A stretch of DNA of 64,000 bases, from positions 157,775,124 to 157,839,123 of the forward strand of contig NC_135498.1 of the NCBI RefSeq assembly GCF_052857255.1, given 5' to 3'. The position numbers were made by a program, and so were the translations under genes. Shown piece after piece: positions 18,972 to 31,240 of the stretch. The notes under the pieces are model-generated. The model ran no database searches and was not told the origin of the DNA. It saw only the letters and a list, made by a program, of their open reading frames with translations. Origin of the DNA: Amblyomma americanum. Its lineage: Eukaryota; Arthropoda; Arachnida; Ixodida; Ixodidae. Within the stretch, counting starts at the first letter, position 1. The number at the start of each line of letters is the position of its first letter.

Positions 18972-19775
18972 CGTCCCTACGTGTTCGAACAGGTCACCAG
19001 ACGACCAAATACAAGATCAGTGTTGTCCTCTTCTGTCACGCTCGGGTTCAACAATTGCCCGTGTGCCGCGCCTTCGACAGAGGTTCCGCGTTCCGGTCAT
19101 CAGTACAAAATCTTTCAACCCCTGCTGGGAGACAACCCGCATTCCTGTGTCACGCAGGCGATCCTGTTACAGGTTGAACAATTGCCCGAGAGCCGCACCT
19201 TGGACGAGGTTCCGCGTTCCAGTCATCAGTACAAGGTCTTTCAACCCCTGCTGGGAAAGAGCCCGCATTCCTGTGTCACGCAGGCGCCTTCCGGTTCCAC
19301 ATGGGCGCAGTCCGGACCCACGTGCGCGCCCACCTGGAGGCCGCGTGGACGACAACGTGACAGGGTCCTGTTCCCTTTCCCTCGACCGAGCTGCGAGAGA
19401 ACATCAGGACCGCCCTGCCGTGGGTGGTACCATCAGTGACATCGTGTGATTCCACATCATTCTTCGAACTGTATTCCGATGCTAGGGATGTGGGGAATAC
19501 GAAGGGTATTTAACGAGCTGCTGGTTTGGTACCAGAATAGAGCCCCCTTCTTGAGAGATAACCTTTGCTGTGAGAGACTGCCGACTGCTAAAAAGCTCTC
19601 TTTACTGACAAGCACTCTCAGTTGTCCGTACTTGTACATTATGTAAATAGTCTTTGTATAAAATTTTCCAACTTTTCTTCCTCCAATCGTCCTCGTCTCT
19701 TCTCCGGCGCAGTCACGCTACCTGAATCCCAACAACTGGTCGCCGCGGTGGGATGCTGCTGCCTGAATCCGAACA
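18972..19775 (+). repeat. Gypsy A LTR copy 2, right part, with internal duplication
   Basis: It matches 6226-6903, including 'ccacgtgcgcgcc', 'gagctgctggtttggtacca' and 'aaatagtctttgtataa'. A roughly 127-bp block containing 'acaattgccc' is tandemly doubled (occurrences at 19051 and 19178), whereas copy 1 has it once. Homology stops at 'cctgaatccgaaca' (19775), where the LTR would be expected to end. Confidence 0.8.
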
Positions 19776-19889
19776 CCTTCCTACCCTTAACTCGGTTTAA
19801 AACTACCGCCCGACAGCATGTACAAGCGCGGACACCAAAAAAGCACTTACGTTCGAAAGTAGCCAACTGCAGCTCCGACAAAAAGCGTC
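19776..19889. other. no recognisable feature
   Basis: Short unique stretch between the LTR copy and the dispersed repeat. Confidence 0.4.
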
Positions 19890-20870
19890 CTCCTCCGTCG
19901 GCGTCACGAGCCAAGCTCGGCCTTGCAGCGTCATCTAATTGTTCAGAGGGGAACCACTGTTGGTAACAAAAACCTACGGTTTCCTAAGCCTGAAAGGGCC
20001 AGAATCATCACTCTAAGAAAAAATGAATAGAGCAAATTGATCACTCGTACGTTTTTGTAGGCAAGACAAGACGAAGCGACAGACCGGTGCCCCATTTGTC
20101 ACCAATTAACGCCCTGAAATGTACAGTCACAATGACGAATCCTGTCCGAAAAAAGGCGTCCTGCATCTAAGAGTGCCGTGTTCGCCGCGGGAATGCAACC
20201 TCCTAGAATCGGCGCCAGAAGTTCGTCCTGAACCAATCGCGCTTTCATCTGCGTTTTTTCGGTGGAATCTCTGCAGCGGCGGCGGATCGAAACAACCCTA
20301 AAGGCGCGTTCACACTTGGGCATACGGCGGCGAGAGCAAGCGAAATTCGCGGGCGCAGAAATGCTGCCTCGTTCACATGTGACGGTCACCATGTCACCGC
20401 TCGTCGTCTGCTCAAGCCGTACACGGATATTGCAAGCATAGAGGATAATCGACGTTTTCTACCGTTGTCCGGTTACGCTAAATGCAGAAATTACGCCATT
20501 TTTTAAAATTTAGCATACTGGAGACGTACTAGCGGAGATGAATTCCGGTTTTACATAGGAAGGTTGGGCATGCGCGGTGGCAAATGCGTGGCTGGGACGG
20601 ATTACCGCGCGTGCAGATCGGGCGAACTTTTCCAGTAGTACATCGATAAGTGCAGCCTAGTGGCGTCATCTGTTTGTTAGGAGAAATGCTGTTGTCAACA
20701 AAAACGATGATTCGCTTTAGCCTAAAAGGGGCAGAATCGTCACTCTAAAAAAAAAATAGACCAAGCTTATCAGTCATACGTTTTTAAAAGGGGAGACGAG
20801 ACGATGAGAAAGACCGGTGCCCCATTTGTCCCTAAAAGGTGGTGTCCAATCTGAACGAGCCGCAAGGCAT
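19890..20870. repeat. dispersed repeat in modular order A-B-C-D-A'
   Basis: Using the copy at 62110-63245 as reference, the modules here are A (19890-20105, ending 'ggtgccccatttgtc'), B (20106-20290, 'acgaatcctgtccgaa...gaatctctgcagcg'), C (20295-20450, 'gcgcgttcacacttgggcat'), D (20455-20650, 'ggttacgctaaatgc...gtacatcgataag') and a second A (20655-20840, again ending 'ggtgccccatttgtc'). No coding signal is present. The order implies tandem or circular permutation of one unit. Confidence 0.75.
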
Positions 20871-23700
20871 GCTGGGTACTAAGACTTCCTGGTCTTTCGG
20901 CGCGATGCGTGTGTACAGCTTTGCTTGAAGTGCGGTTTGACAAGCTCGAATTTGGCTATGTGTTAATACGCACGAATAAATTCGTGAAAAAGATGAGTAT
21001 GCTGTACGTGCATTATTATGTCCGCGCTCGACGTTACGTATTTGAATTAATGGCGAAAAAGCGTTGCAAGTGCGTACATTTCGGCGTACGTCGTCTGTTC
21101 GCGCAGAAGTTAGGACGCTTCATTCACTCGCTAAAAAGTTCTCCTGTCGTTACTCGGCTGCTGCATTTATCTTTATTATATGTTAGGGAACATATTTCTG
21201 AGAGGTTCCGCGCTACCATGCGCTGAATATATAGACTACCAGCAACTGAGTGGCTGCGACGGCGAAGAGCTTGCATTATACAAATCTTCGGAGGACTTCA
21301 GCTACTTTTTGTACGCCAGCGGCGGTGGCCTAATGATTAGGGAACTCGGCTACGGAGTCGGACAACGCGCGGGTTCAATTGGGACGCAGCGTCCGCGTTT
21401 CGATTGCGGCGGAGCGCGAAAGGCGCCCTCGTGTGCTGTGAGATAGAACTCGTCTAAACTACTCCGGAGCCCTTCAGTACGGCGTCCCTCATTAGCCATA
21501 TATCGCTTCTAGACGTGACACCATGCAATAGGCAGTATTTTATGAATTTCTAGTCAACAAAGCTTTCATGTGCACTGCATAGAAGCTCCATGGGTTTGTT
21601 GCTACGCGATGGCACCGGAACTGTCGTTGCCTGCAAGCAAGGTTAACCGCGTTTTAGTTGCGATAAAATTGGCACATCCGCACGTTGATCTCCTCCCAGA
21701 AATTTGTACTTTATGCTTCACAATCTTAGCAAAGGTGCCCAATCTGTCTTACAGTCTGTTATGTTCTTGTTAGCTGAACTGTTTTTGTCGAATATTTGCT
21801 ATGGCTCATGGAATACTTACAGCTGTAGCTCGCATTCATAACAACTGTCTAAAGAAATTGAATTTCAGTTCGTCTGTAATGCAAAATGCAACTGCATGAC
21901 AAATGTCTTGCAGTTTAAGCCCCACTGTATTGTTTCTGCCAGTACGAATTGCACCGAGCATGTGCGCCTAGACCTTATGGCAAAAAGCCTTTACTAGTGT
22001 GCGTCCAGTGCATGGATAGGCAAGTGACATAGCAGCTATTCCAGCACTGATAGAGGTGCGTCCATTTACTGAGGCTTTGGTACGCGCACAAGAACCTCAC
22101 TCACACACAAAATTAACAACGCGTGCATTTCGCAGCCGGCATATGGTGGTGCGGGACATTACATGTCACTTAGATATAACTTGCAGCTGTGAATGTTAAG
22201 AATTCCTGTGCTTGATTTACCAATGGTGGTTGCTGCTTTATGTACATGAAAAATAAGTACTAAAATAAATGCATTCTTTTATGGCATCCCTTGAATGGTT
22301 TTTTGGCGTCCCATCAAGGCAGAAGTGAGCCTGTTGCCATTTTGCTGCCGTGTACTTAGTGCTCGGAGCCCGGACGAAGAAGAAACACCAGCCAATGTAA
22401 GGACAGATGTCCCACTGTCTGGCACCTCAGCTGTTGATGCGTATGTACAGAAATGTGGAAATATAAATCTTGTGCATTGTATGCGGAGGGTTCAAGATAA
22501 CGTAGGTAAGTAATTAAACAAGCAGCTGTGAAGAAGATTAGCTTGCCTTCTGTTTTTCTTAATGAAAACCCCAAGTCAAAACAAAGCATCAAAGCCTACT
22601 GCACAACGTTGCTATAGGCACCGCAACATAAACAATGTCAGGCATAAAGACAAAACAGAAAGCAGACCGCTGCCAAAAGCAGAACTAACTCTTCACATAG
22701 ACAGCTTTACTGTCTAACTGCAAAATGAGAAAGTTTATCAGCTGTTAACTAGAAACTCTTCTTGTCATATGGGTAATAACATTTGATATAACCTTTGTCT
22801 TGCAAAAACTCTTGCAGGCACAAATTATACAGCACAGCATGCAATAAACGAATTTATTGCAGGAGATCCAAATGTCAAATAGTAATTTATAATAAATAGT
22901 ATGGTACAGCGTAAAAAATCATGCTTCGGCTTTTTCAGCACACACAGAGGCTTGATCCGAGTTGTTTTCAGAATTTTTTGGAAGTTCCTTCAACGAAGAC
23001 TTGTGCGATATTGAACGAAAGGCATTCCCATCCAGTTTTTGTTTTGGTGTGAACACTGCGGCATAGCTTGAATGTTAACTGACTTTGGTAAACCGTCCCT
23101 AAGACACTGCTGACACCAAAAAATCTGGGATGTCTGTGAACACAATCTGTTTCTTGTCCTTTAAAAACTGGCAATTTTATAGCATGTTTATTACTCTTTA
23201 TTCTTATGGATAATTGTCCCAACGACGACCAGATTGTCCTCTGCCGTCCTTGCAGCATTTCAGACTTCTTGAAATCACCAGCCTGCTTATCAATAAGTCG
23301 ACCATTCAGTGCAATATTGCTATATGCAATCATGCAATGCATCACATGTAAGCTAGAGACGCAGACATTTATCTCCTTCGCATGCACGATCAGCGTCCAT
23401 ACAGTTTTCAAAGGATGCTTTGCTGCACAGCGACAGCTCAGTATTTTAACATTTGTCTCATATGTCAATTCTCGCACATGCTGTACAATGAAAAGTGAAA
23501 ATCAGCTAGACTATGTTGACTGCTATATATATTTTTTTAAAGTTCGGTTAGCCTGAAGTGAAGCTTCTGATAGCTTACTGGTTCAGAGTATGAAAAGAAT
23601 AGGGGTGAATAAATCTTATCACTTTGTAGTGTAATCAGCTTGACTTTCACCCTCTCTTTCTGCACACAGGAAACGGAGAAACATAACGGCAACATGCGGG
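20871..23700. other. mostly unassigned sequence, one candidate exon
   Basis: I see no TE coding motif here. Open stretches on the plus strand (20909-21226, 21180-21446) and on the minus strand (23477-22968) have no recognisable family. A possible exon is listed separately at 22360-22505. Confidence 0.4.
22360..22505 (+). other. candidate internal exon (weak)
   Basis: A 146-bp segment is bounded by 'tgctgccgtgtacttag' (acceptor-like, pyrimidine-rich) and 'gtag|gtaagtaatt' (a strong donor). It is open in one frame ('ARSPDEEETPANVRTDVPLS', 'GTSAVDAYVQKCGNINLVHC'). No family is recognised and no flanking exon was found, so it may be chance. Confidence 0.2.
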
Positions 23701-25500
23701 TCCACACAAACGGGAACTTTAATGTGACGTTGTGTCTCGAAGTCTCGCGGCTGCAGAAACGAACTACAGGCAGTTGGACAAGGAAGCGTTAGCGCTCGTG
23801 TCTGGGGTCACAAAGTTCAGACAGTACTTGTGAGGTCGTCCGTTTGAAGCCGCCACTGACCACAAGCCACTACTAGGTTCGCTCGCCGCAGACAAACCTG
23901 TCCCAGAGTCCTGCTCTCTCAGGGTGCTACGATTGGCCGTGCTGTTGTCTGCTTACCGATATACACTAAGCTACACGCCTGGTAGCCATATAGCACATGC
24001 GGACGGACTGAGTCGCCTGCCACTTCACACAAGAGAGTTTTCTGTGTACTGCCCTGCTGACGTCTTCATGCTGGCGGGAGTATACCCGCGGACGCTGTCG
24101 TCAGCTGCTGCTGATGACGCCACTTCCCGAGATCTAGTGGTTTCTCGAGTGAGGGAAGCCTTGTGGACTGGCCGCCAGCTGGACATGGGGCCTGAGGGGA
24201 AAGCGTATGGAACACGGTTCTCCGAGATTAGTGTGAAAACCAACTACGTGCTCTGACGCAACCGTGTGTTGGTCCCTGCATCACTCCAGGGCGACGTCTT
24301 GAGGCTGTTTCATGAGGGTCATCCAGGGATATCCAAGATGAAAGGTGCAGCATAGTGCCATGTACGGTGGACTGCAATAGATGACGATATCGTTGCTGCC
24401 GTCCAGGGGTATTCAACCTGCCAGAAGCAGCAGCGCGCATCACGGCCAATACCCGTCATGCCCTGGCCGTTCCCGGACAGACCCTGGTCAATACTTCATG
24501 TGGACTAAGCTGGGCCATACCATAACACCTATTTTTTCATTGCAGCGGATGCATCTTCTAAATAGATTGAGGTGTTCCCAGTTTCTTCGCCATCTGCAGA
24601 AGCCACCATTACGTGCTTGAGAGTCATGTTCGCGAACCAGGGGTTACCCGACATTGTGGTGTCCGACAATGGTCCAGCGTTTATTAGTGACCTGTATGCA
24701 ACATTCTTGAAGAAGAATGGGGTGAGACGGATGCTGGTACCAGCGTACCATCCAGCGTCTAATGGCGCTGCAGAACGTGCCGTTCAGACCGTAAAGCAGA
24801 ATTTGCAGAAGGTAGGTACTGGGGACCTTCGGGCACACATTGCACGCTTTTCTTTACTTATCGATCGACACCACATGAAGTCACGGGATGCAGTCCAGCG
24901 GAGCTACTGCTGGGACGAAAAATGAAGACTGCAATGCACCTGCTCTGACCGGATCTAAGGGCCACCGTACAGCAAAAATGGCTCAAGCAGAAGATCAGAT
25001 GCGACCAGCAAACGAAACCTCGGATTCAGGGAGTGCCTGGGGTTCAGGTATTCGCCAGAAACTTTCGGCCAGGGCCTGCATGAGTGCGGCATGTAGTCAC
25101 AGCCCAAGGAGCTTTTTCATCAGACCTCCAACTGGCAGACGGATGACGTTGGACACGCCATCATCATCATCTCCGGCAGGAAAACCCGCTATTCCAGGTT
25201 GAGCATAAAGCACCGTCCAGCGCAGTCACGGACCCTGACGTTCCTGGGCCCAGTTCCAACATATCCAGAGACCAGAGTTCTGAAATCTCCTCTCTAGGGG
25301 TATCAAATGAGGAACCAAGGCAGCCAAGGGCTGCAGAAGGTACCGCGTCCCCTCGTCAAACAACTGTCACCACGCCTCCCCGAGGGGCACCAGGCTTCGT
25401 CGGCCTATACAGCGCTACTCCCCATAACTCAAGTGCTGCCATTGTTACACTTAATCACATTATAATCGTTTGGGTTTTTTATTAACTTAGGGTGGGAGGG
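23700..25500 (+). pseudogene. Gypsy D: RNase H and integrase remnant with degenerate 3' coding end
   Basis: The RNase H tail reads 'AETNYRQLDKEALALVSGVT' (about 23755-23815), 'ATDHKPLLGSLAADKPVP' and 'HIAHADGLSRLPL' (about 24010). Integrase follows: 'FHEGHPGISKMK', 'CQKQQRASRPIPV', 'ITCLRVMFANQGLPDIVVSDN', 'GPAFISDLYATFLKKNGV' and 'PAYHPASNGAAERAVQTVKQ' (about 24750-24800), so the second Asp and the Glu are present. Stops are frequent (23833, 24256 and several near 24350-24560). The order RH then INT is normal for Gypsy, unlike element A. The rest to 25440 is decayed C-terminal sequence. The 5' half of the element is missing. Confidence 0.85.
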
Positions 25501-25501
25501 A

Positions 25502-25882
25502 TGTGAAGTTATTGAACACTGGAGGGCGCCACCGCGTCGGTTAGTAAAAAGGCACGTATGATTGGGCTTGTCAGTGCGTGGTATGCTATTGACGGGCGTG
25601 TCGTCTTTCACGCGTGGCCGGCAAATGTTCCCGGCCCAGATTATCACATTTAACTTAACAGCTCGCTTCTCCACACCTGCTGTGTGCTCATGTCGATCGA
25701 CTGATCTGCCGGAGAAAACATGTGATTCACATTGGGCATGAAGTTGGGATATATTGAGACGAAGAAGACGACGAACTGTGGAATGGCGCGGGCAGGAGCG
25801 CTCGCGCTAGGCCAGCAGCCATTAAGTCATCTCATTGCCATCGATCATCGTGTCTCTTTCTTCGGCTGACCGCCACGTTACA
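25502..25882 (+). repeat. Gypsy D LTR
   Basis: 381 bp beginning 'TGTGAAGTTATTGAAC' directly after the polypurine tract 'agggtgggaggga' (25489-25501) and ending 'ccgccacgttaca'. It contains 'ggcgcgggcaggagcgctcg' and 'catctcattg', which recur in the solo LTR at 43372-43712. A PBS-like sequence follows the right end. Normally a PPT precedes only a 3' LTR and a PBS follows only a 5' LTR, so this LTR seems shared by two internal regions. Confidence 0.8.
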
Positions 25883-26150
25883 TTTGATGGAGGTGCGGGG
25901 TACCATGGACATCCTGGTGCGGGGAGCTTCGGCGTCCTGCGTCAGCCGTGGTCGTCAGACGTGTGTTCTTGGCGTTCGGCGCTCGGCCGTGCCCCAGCCT
26001 TTCAGACCCGAACCGACCTCGCACTCGTTTCCCCCCCCCCCGGCTCATCCCCCGCCCATACCACTCAACACGACGAACTGAATCCGACGCAAGAACCTGG
26101 TCTATCTACCAAACCGACCCGAGACGCCGCTTACATCTGCACTGTAAAAA
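25883..26150 (+). mobile_element. leader and start of a second Gypsy D internal region
   Basis: It starts with the PBS-like 'TTTGATGGAGGTGCGGGG' and then has an open stretch ('MDILVRGASASCVSRGRQTC'), a proline-rich segment and a poly-C tract (26031-26041). It resembles an LTR-element leader but has no recognisable gag domain. It fades into unique sequence by about 26150. Confidence 0.4.
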
Positions 26151-29100
26151 AATTCCGTACCTATAACGTAGACTATGTACGTTTTAAATACAGAACCACT
26201 TCTGCTTTCATTGAAACGTAGGGAATGACCGTATATTCAGTCCAGTATTGAAGGAAACGTCCGTGTTCCTCTGTAGTCGTTGCAGGGAAAAATACTAAAC
26301 ATTCAATTTAAGGGATCAAAACTTAACACGACAGGACGGTTGACCCCATCGACTATGTGTTGCACCAACTGCACTAATAACTTGCTTAAAGGCAGCAAAA
26401 ACAGAAGATGCTTATGATGTGACGCCACTTTTACACGATGAACTGCTGGCCCGCGGACTATAGGCATCACATGACGTCCGATTTTTTATTTGTCTGGTTT
26501 ACTCTTAGCCAACAATGTCCACAAACTAGCATGGCGAACGACCGTGAGCATGTCTAATGTGATTAACACAATGAAGAGCCGAGGAAGGGTGATAACGCAT
26601 TACGTTGCTTCAAGGTTGAGTGATTGGTACAAATTGTGAGCAACGTTAAATAACAAAGGCCTTAATTTGCTATAATGTTAAAAGCTGACTTGATGAAAAT
26701 ATTTTTCGCTACATTGCTAGCCACATGATAGAGTAACATTTAATAAAAATGTTACTGCAACATTTGCTTTCTGTGAGAAATGCTGCATAATGAGCTCAAC
26801 TGTTAGAAAACATTTAGACACAGATAATGGTTGGACAACTCCAAAGTGAAACTGAACACCAGCTGAAAGTACATTGCAAACATGATGAAAGTGCACAAGT
26901 TGAAAGCCGAATTTCCATCTGCCATTTGGAAAGGAAATTAACAACTGAGTAAACCAAAAGCATGGGCAAACAAATCTGTGAATGCAGTGCAATGTAGCAG
27001 TTACATCTTTGCTACACAACCATTAATCAAAAACACCAACTCCTTCATGGATAACAAAAGCACCGACACAACAACATATTGCTCAATGCAATGTTTAATT
27101 TAGTAGGTACCTATTGCCGCCCATTCATGCCTGCTCTTCCTGCAGATAAATGAAACGCCACCAAAAAGCAGCGAGCAGCCATAATTGCTGCAGTGACAAG
27201 GAGTATGTGCACCATCGATGCTGTTCCCCCATCACGAGTAGGAAATAATAGCAGTTTTTTCTAGAAATACTCTGAAAGCACGAATTTTCTATCCATCGTT
27301 TACTTCGCTTGCACTGACACGACCCATTGTATACTCGGTACCTTTGACAAACAAGGGGCCAGCCGATAGGCACACAAGACTGTAGAACGTTGCTAACTTG
27401 CAAAAAATCAATGCACAGAAAGAAAAAGCTGACAAAAAAATGAGGAATTCCTTATTTGGACTTTTTATACAATACTAAGAATGTGGCTAAGATATGGCAT
27501 GAACATTGTTTTTTTCTGTTCACTTACAAACTTTCCAGCCTGTGCTAGCATATTACTGTGATGTAAATAATGAAGCATGCCAGCACTGTACAATATGCTG
27601 TAACACTTATGAAATACTCCCCTTCAAGGCTACCGCATGCCTCTTACATGCGGTAAAGTTTAAATCTGCCAAACTAGCTAGTCTGCAAGATGAGACGCCA
27701 AGCCTCTGACATCTGACGATGTGTACCTCCCATGTAATTAGAGTGATTGGAGATGCTCCTTTTTGATGGCATTTCAGTTGCTGGGTGTGGAAGGACCAGA
27801 TATGAAGGGCAACAACTAGACACCAACTTTTTAAGCAACATCACAATAAGCAATGTGCCTTAGCTTTCCTTCTGTCCAAAAAGGAGTTTCATTTTCTATG
27901 TTCTGTGTTCACATAACAGCTTGCATGGGCACATTTTGGCTTGCTGGGAGGTGCTTTCATCTGTTAAACTACAGTTTTAACTCTGGCCTCAGTCTTCTGC
28001 GCCTTCTTAATTTTTTGCTAGCGTTCACCTTAAGTCACGTACAAACTCACGCAGATCTCCACTTTTCTACGTTTCCAGCTGTCACATCTTCTCTGCCTTC
28101 GTCATGTCCACCACTGCATCCAATGCCTTCAAGTCTGCTGTGTATAATCATTTTAATTAATCTGCCTACAGGTGTATTTATGTTAGTCGCTCTCCTCTCT
28201 TTGATGCCAATCGGCCCTGAGAGTAAATAAGTGAAATGGTAGTCTAATCTAGGTCTGAGCAATCACGCATTATGTTGAGTTTATTTTACCACGTTGGCCA
28301 GTAGAGAGTGGAAGGAAAAAAAGCTGCTAAGTGGAGCTCGACATGCCTCTCGACCCCTACACTGGAAAACAGCAGACACCAAGGCATACGTAATCACTAA
28401 CGACAACAGAACATGACAAGTGTGAAGTAATTCAGTAACGTTCGTCGCATTTACCACAGTGCATAGTCGCTGCTCAGTAATTTATTACCTCATTAGACAT
28501 TCTTCAAAGAGAGTGTACAATTATGTGTTTTGTTTGCACATGGCACCACAGTACAATGACAATCATTAACCTTGTGCCAACACAACATAAAATAAACTTC
28601 TGCCCAGTAAATGCATTGCTTACAGTGCCACCACGGCACCTGTTTAGAAAATAAGCTCAAAATATTAGTGACATTAAATTTGAGCCGACGGTAATTCCCC
28701 CACCCCCTCCCTAAAAAAATGAAAAAGGGTGCTCTTCCGACGGTACGTTTGTACGCTGTAATATTTGCGAGTCCAACTACGTGTGAAATTCAGATATAAA
28801 TAATTAACGCCAAAGCATTCGGTTTAATGCGAGGCGCCAGGGCACGGGCAAACAGTAATCGTCTTCAGGTATCCACTGGTGCCACGCCCTGAGGGCCACT
28901 GCTCGGCGAATACCATTCATGGCCACGTTCACATCCAACAAGCTTGTCACAAACATCACACAGGTGATGATGCAGCAGCAGTTCATCATTGCTGTTGGCC
29001 AGTGCTGAATTTTTTGGCGTGGTAAACGGAATCATCCACCGAAACGCGCGTCGACTGTTACTCGCCAGATTCTTGCAGTCCCACGAGGGAGAGCAGCTTT

Positions 29101-31240
29101 TCCGTCGGCTTCAAGTCTCCTCTTTCGTGCAGGGCCACTGGCATTGTAACGCACATTCTGCATGATCGTTTTACTACGCACCGATGCCGCACGGGACAGC
29201 GAGCTGTTGTATGTACACTCCAATGCAGCGTTCCGGCCACACACATACACACACACATACTAAAGACACAACGCGCAGGACGCACGCAGCGAACACGGAA
29301 GAACAAAAACCCATCCCATAGCGCCTGTTCATTCAACTCCACACTGCGCTAACTGCGCACATGTTTCCGACTGCGGGCTCGGCTAGCGCTTCGACTTCGC
29401 CATGGCTAGCCATGGCCAAGCTGCGCTGCCGCTGGTGGTAATAACGTTCATGCAACGAAAAGAAAAAAACAATATATCAAACGATTCAGGTTGTCAGCTA
29501 AAAAAGCTACCGTTAAATTAAATACATCTTATGTTTTTGCCGTTGTGCGCCTTTGCGACATCAGCGACGTGAGCTTGAGCGCGAATACGCGAATGGCGCT
29601 ATGAATTTCCCGTGTAGCTCCGTAAATTGCAAATGGCGGGGCTGCGCCGCTAAGTTTTAGACATGCTTGCAGAGGTAGTCGGTGCGAACAGTTGGAAGTT
29701 CAATCAACTGGAATTGCTCAAGGAAAGTCAGCGGCAGTGCATTTTTATTGTTTCTGTGCATTGCGAGTGACTTTGGCGGCAGCCACTCGGCAACGTCTCC
29801 GGTTTGGCGAACTTGTGAGAAGGTGAGCCTTTTGTTCTCAAATTTTGAAAGCGGTTTTTTGTTTGTATTGTAACCCTGCGTCTCGTCGCATGTTATGTTC
29901 ACGATAACATCAGTACAACGTGCATGCGCTTTCTGTCTCTATTTAGAGTAATATTGGTCGATCAGCGTAAACTTTTGGATTCAATTAAGCACGAACTGTC
30001 CATGTTGGTACTGCGTGTCGGATGTGTTTTGAGATGATTCTGAGCGGGAGATGGTGTTCTGATAATTTGTGTACTACCAGATATAGTCTAGAGATTTGAA
30101 ACCATTTATCACACTGAAACAAAGTTGGAAAACTGTTTTGTGTTCATGCATCTGCTGTCCTTAAACTTGACTTTTCGGCAATCATTCGCATGGCTCCTTT
30201 GGATCTGGAAAATTGACTACTGTTGCTAGGGGTGCCTGGTAGCAGAGCTCCTGGGGACGCCCAGTGAGTCATTTGTTTGTCCAAGTGCCCAGTACCAAAG
30301 GTACCATTCCTGACATTTTTTCCCAGTCCGTTAACCTCATATTCCTTGCAAAGATTACAGTATGTAATCAGGTAGTAAAAAAATTGGTAACTTCTGCATA
30401 TTTCAGAACAGTTCAGAGAAATGCACATGCAGCATCAGTATTCTCTCGGTAGAATTTCTGAGACCTGGATTCATTTCTTCTAGGACTGTGGCAAGCAGTA
30501 GGTCAACTGTACATAAATTTATTTTCCTCTGGTGCAAAGTAAAGAGTTCAAACGTCGTAAGACAAGTCTCTAGTCTGTTTCATTCTCACTGCATTTGGCC
30601 AAAGCATAATATGAAATGCTGTATGTTTTATGCCCTAGTTTCCTTTACTTTGAGCAGTAGATATTGACAGTGAATAGCAAGGCAACTCCACTCGCTGACG
30701 GTTTTGCCTTCGGCAGCAAAACAGGGAATACCTTACCCCATGTGCTATCTCGACAGACTCAAAACTGCGATGGACAGCTGCGTCCACAGCTGCTATCACC
30801 TCCCAAGTGCATGTGCTCGTAAGACACATCATAACTCTGGATTGCCATTAACATAGCCTTGCTCATTGCAGTTGCCGATAAACACCTCATAAGTGGTACT
30901 ATTATGCACTCTTTTCTTTGGCACTATGTATGAGCTTCTGTTCTCGCACTTTCTAGAAATAATGCATGCAGTTTTGAAGTGCAAAAAGGGAATTTACGTG
31001 TAACTATATTGTCATGTCAGTATGTTACAGCCAAATTGTACATTGATGTCAGTGCTGGTGGTTTCTTTTCATTATTTTAGGAGAATGTTATAATTTTACC
31101 TATAGCAAATAATAGCCCTCACTAATTAGCTGATTTTGTCATGTCCAGTATTTTGATATGCTAAGCCACCAAAGCATGATTCAGAATGTTGTCAGAACTA
31201 AAGGCACTGAGTCTTTCGTGTCAGTAAAAAATGTGCTTTA
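26151..31240. other. AT-rich stretch without recognisable genes
   Basis: I see only short open stretches typical of chance. The part at 28820-29650 is more GC- and CpG-rich than its surroundings and could be a promoter region. It has a minus-strand open stretch at 29902-29657 ('RLTFSQVRQTGDVAEWLPPK') that reads protein-like but matches nothing I know. Confidence 0.4.

Noticed and set aside
22968..23477. 169-codon minus-strand open frame as a gene
   Set aside because: Composition is unremarkable, no motif or family, and no splice context.
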